DNA of 64,000 nucleotides, from the NCBI RefSeq assembly GCF_003208055.1, contig NZ_QJUE01000004.1, positions 1 to 64,000 on the forward strand. Reading direction: 5' to 3'. The DNA comes from Prochlorococcus marinus XMU1408 (GTDB lineage Bacteria; Cyanobacteriota; Cyanobacteriia; PCC-6307; Cyanobiaceae). This document shows positions 62,288 through 64,000 of the stretch, piece by piece; positions within the stretch are counted from its first letter, which is position 1, and every line of letters begins with the position of its first letter. The position numbers were made by a program, and so were the translations under genes. Under the pieces are notes generated by a model that worked only from the letters and a program-made list of their open reading frames with translations, had not been told where the DNA came from and did no database searches.

Positions 62288-62845
62288 TCAGTTGGGATTC
62301 TTAATCCTTAATTCATGATGGTTTTCAACTATCGTCAACTTATCTTTAAACCAACTATAAATAGTTCTTGATCTAAATTTGTCCTGATCTATCAAGCGTG
62401 TATGTTCTAATACATGCCAATTATCATAATTAGACTCAAAGATCAATTCATGCTCATCAACTTGTCTTATGTTTGATATCCCTGGAGAATTAGACAAATA
62501 AGAACTATCACGAATTAGTTGATGACCTTGAAGTCGGACTGTGATTTCACCTTCACTCTTATATGTGGGTTTTTTAATAAAAAAATCTTTTTTGTCTTCG
62601 CACCACCAGGTAAACCGATAGCTTTCAAATGTTGCATCGCTTTGTATTAATTTTTCAACATTAATGTACATTTCCAAATTAATAGCCTTCTCTTCGTCAA
62701 AAAAATATTGCCTCTTTGAATGCCATAATCCAATATTTCTGCCAAACCATCTTCTCAAACTACTATCAAAATCAATTCGAAGTCTATCAATACCTACTGA
62801 TGAGTTTTTTGTTTTCCCGATACCAGATGAATAAGAAATAGCCAT
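62288..62845 (-). CDS. CpcS/CpeS-like chromophore lyase
   Basis: The 185-aa protein resembles the CpcS/CpeS group of phycobiliprotein lyases, which attach bilins to cysteines. Visible parts are RLRIDFDSSLRRWFGRNIGL, TFESYRFTWWCEDKKDFFIK and the family-like end RSRTIYSWFKDKLTIVENHH. Prochlorococcus lacks phycobilisomes and keeps at most a phycoerythrin remnant, so the substrate is uncertain. Lipocalin-type binding of another tetrapyrrole is possible. It is divergent from sasA. Confidence 0.6.
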   Translation of the reverse strand: MAISYSSGIGKTKNSSVGIDRLRIDFDSSLRRWFGRNIGLWHSKRQYFFDEEKAINLEMYINVEKLIQSDATFESYRFTWWCEDKKDFFIKKPTYKSEGEITVRLQGHQLIRDSSYLSNSPGISNIRQVDEHELIFESNYDNWHVLEHTRLIDQDKFRSRTIYSWFKDKLTIVENHHELRIKNPN

Positions 62846-62941
62846 TTATCTGGGATGGAGAAATTAAAAAAGTATTCACTTAATTATTAGCTAATACCTA
62901 AAATGAGTCTCATTACCTTAAGGTATACGTAATTATTTAGA

Positions 62942-64000
62942 TTGCTCGACACTGTGAATAGTGCCGAAGCTACCGATAGACGACAGTTAAAACTGTTGCT
63001 TGTGGCATCACGTCACCATCTCTCAACGGGAGATATTCGCTCGTTAATTGAATTTTTAGAAGGGGAAGATTGTGGTTTCAACGTAACTCTTGAATTGTCA
63101 GATCCAACTGAGAACCCTGAATTACTTGAGTTTTACAGATTAGTCGCTATTCCTGCACTAATAAAATTAGAGCCTACACCAAAACAAATTTTTGCTGGTA
63201 GTTCAATTTTTGAGCAACTTAAAACTTGGCTACCTAGATGGCAACACGAAGGAATAATTAAGGGGATCGGAGTAAGTCTCAGGCCTAAAACAATTGAATC
63301 AAATCAAACACAAAAAGAACTTTTACTTGAGGATGATCTTTTAGTTCTTCGGCAGGAGAACGAAACGCTCACTAACAAAATACATTCTCAAGAAAGTCTA
63401 CTTAGAATGGTTGCTCATGAATTAAGAACACCATTAACCGCAGCAGGTTTAGCACTTCAAAGCCAAAAATTAGGGCAAATCAGCATGAATAAATTTCAAG
63501 AAGTCCTAAAAAGAAGGCTAGAAGAAATTGAATTGCTTTCGAAGGACTTATTGGAAGTTGGCAGTACTCGTTGGGAAACTTTGTTTAATCCTCAAAAAGT
63601 TGATCTTGCAAATATTTCTGCTGAAGCAATTCTTGAGCTTGAAAAACTTTGGCTTAATCGCAAGATAAAAATAAATACAGATATTCCCGCTGATCTACCC
63701 TCTGTTTTCGCAGATCAGAGGAGAATGATGCAGGTTTTATTGAACCTAATAGAAAATGCTTTGAAATTTTCTGAGGACGAAGGTGAAATTTTTATAACAA
63801 TGCTTCACAGAACAAATCAATGGGTTGAGGTCATTGTTCGAGATAACGGACCTGGTATCCCCCCAGAAGAACAACAGAGAATATTTGTTGATCGAGTAAG
63901 ACTTCCTCAGACTTCTCAAGAGACTATCGGCTTTGGCATTGGTCTTTCAGTTTGTAGAAGAATTGTTGAAGTGCATGGAGGAAAGATCTGGGTAGTTTCC
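62942..64000 (+). CDS. sasA: Circadian sensor histidine kinase SasA (3' end outside window)
   Basis: SasA relays KaiC state to RpaA. The visible 353 codons show an N-terminal KaiB-like thioredoxin domain (about 15-105, [20 protein letters not shown]), a HisKA box with His159 ([16 protein letters not shown]), and the HATPase motifs [32 protein letters not shown] and [20 protein letters not shown]. The start is TTG at 62942 or GTG at 62954; no strong ribosome-binding site separates them. The reading frame is still open at base 64000. Confidence 0.95.
   Translation, partial: MLDTVNSAEATDRRQLKLLLVASRHHLSTGDIRSLIEFLEGEDCGFNVTLELSDPTENPELLEFYRLVAIPALIKLEPTPKQIFAGSSIFEQLKTWLPRWQHEGIIKGIGVSLRPKTIESNQTQKELLLEDDLLVLRQENETLTNKIHSQESLLRMVAHELRTPLTAAGLALQSQKLGQISMNKFQEVLKRRLEEIELLSKDLLEVGSTRWETLFNPQKVDLANISAEAILELEKLWLNRKIKINTDIPADLPSVFADQRRMMQVLLNLIENALKFSEDEGEIFITMLHRTNQWVEVIVRDNGPGIPPEEQQRIFVDRVRLPQTSQETIGFGIGLSVCRRIVEVHGGKIWVVS

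Overview
The window is a chromosomal segment of a marine picocyanobacterium, almost certainly Prochlorococcus. The evidence is the low GC (roughly one third), high-light-inducible (Hli) proteins ending in TTGQIIPGIF, a carotene isomerase (CrtH), SasA with a KaiB-like N-terminus, a cyanobacterial PsbP-like lipoprotein, and very short intergenic spaces in the core part. Several hli genes among many orphan microproteins would fit a low-light, NATL-like strain, but that clade assignment is an inference.

Bases 1 to about 12,470 are an accessory region. It holds two hli genes, a porin-like gene, two DUF1330-type proteins, a tRNA-Pro and about twenty very small orphan proteins (30-130 aa), many with one membrane segment. 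It is rich in short repeats: four copies (one intact, three decayed) of a 37-codon helix-turn-helix microprotein gene, 54-bp direct repeats on both sides of the porin, a duplicated terminator cassette, a shared upstream element near paralogous 36-aa genes, and a perfect 25-bp palindrome close to the right edge. No transposase, integrase or CRISPR array was seen.

Bases 12,470 to 16,000 carry a SulP anion permease, small conserved proteins and a tRNA-Lys. From 16 kb on the window is dense core genome. trmFO (tRNA m5U54) and crtH are followed by an OmpR-type regulator without a phosphoacceptor Asp, then grxD-bolA, plsC and pdxJ. Next comes a complete recC-(methyltransferase)-recB-recD set for double-strand-break repair. 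After it lie deaD, an MsbA-type ABC exporter, the PsbP-like lipoprotein, recR and lipA.

A minus-strand block at 38.1-43.8 kb holds a GNAT-like protein, trhO, bioB, uppS, cdaA and lysA, linking tRNA modification, biotin, undecaprenyl phosphate, c-di-AMP and diaminopimelate/lysine. Then come rimI, clpC with a 190-bp leader, a polyol-dehydrogenase-like gene, an alpha/beta hydrolase, a DUF2993 protein, cdsA, an Orn/Lys/Arg decarboxylase, an ABC1/UbiB kinase-like protein, an RsuA-type pseudouridine synthase, a RodZ-like protein and malQ. A 767-bp structured gap precedes prs. The window closes with pepN, a lipoprotein, a CpcS/CpeS-like lyase and the start of sasA, which runs off the right end.

All family names come from recognising sequence by eye. 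Nothing was searched against a database.
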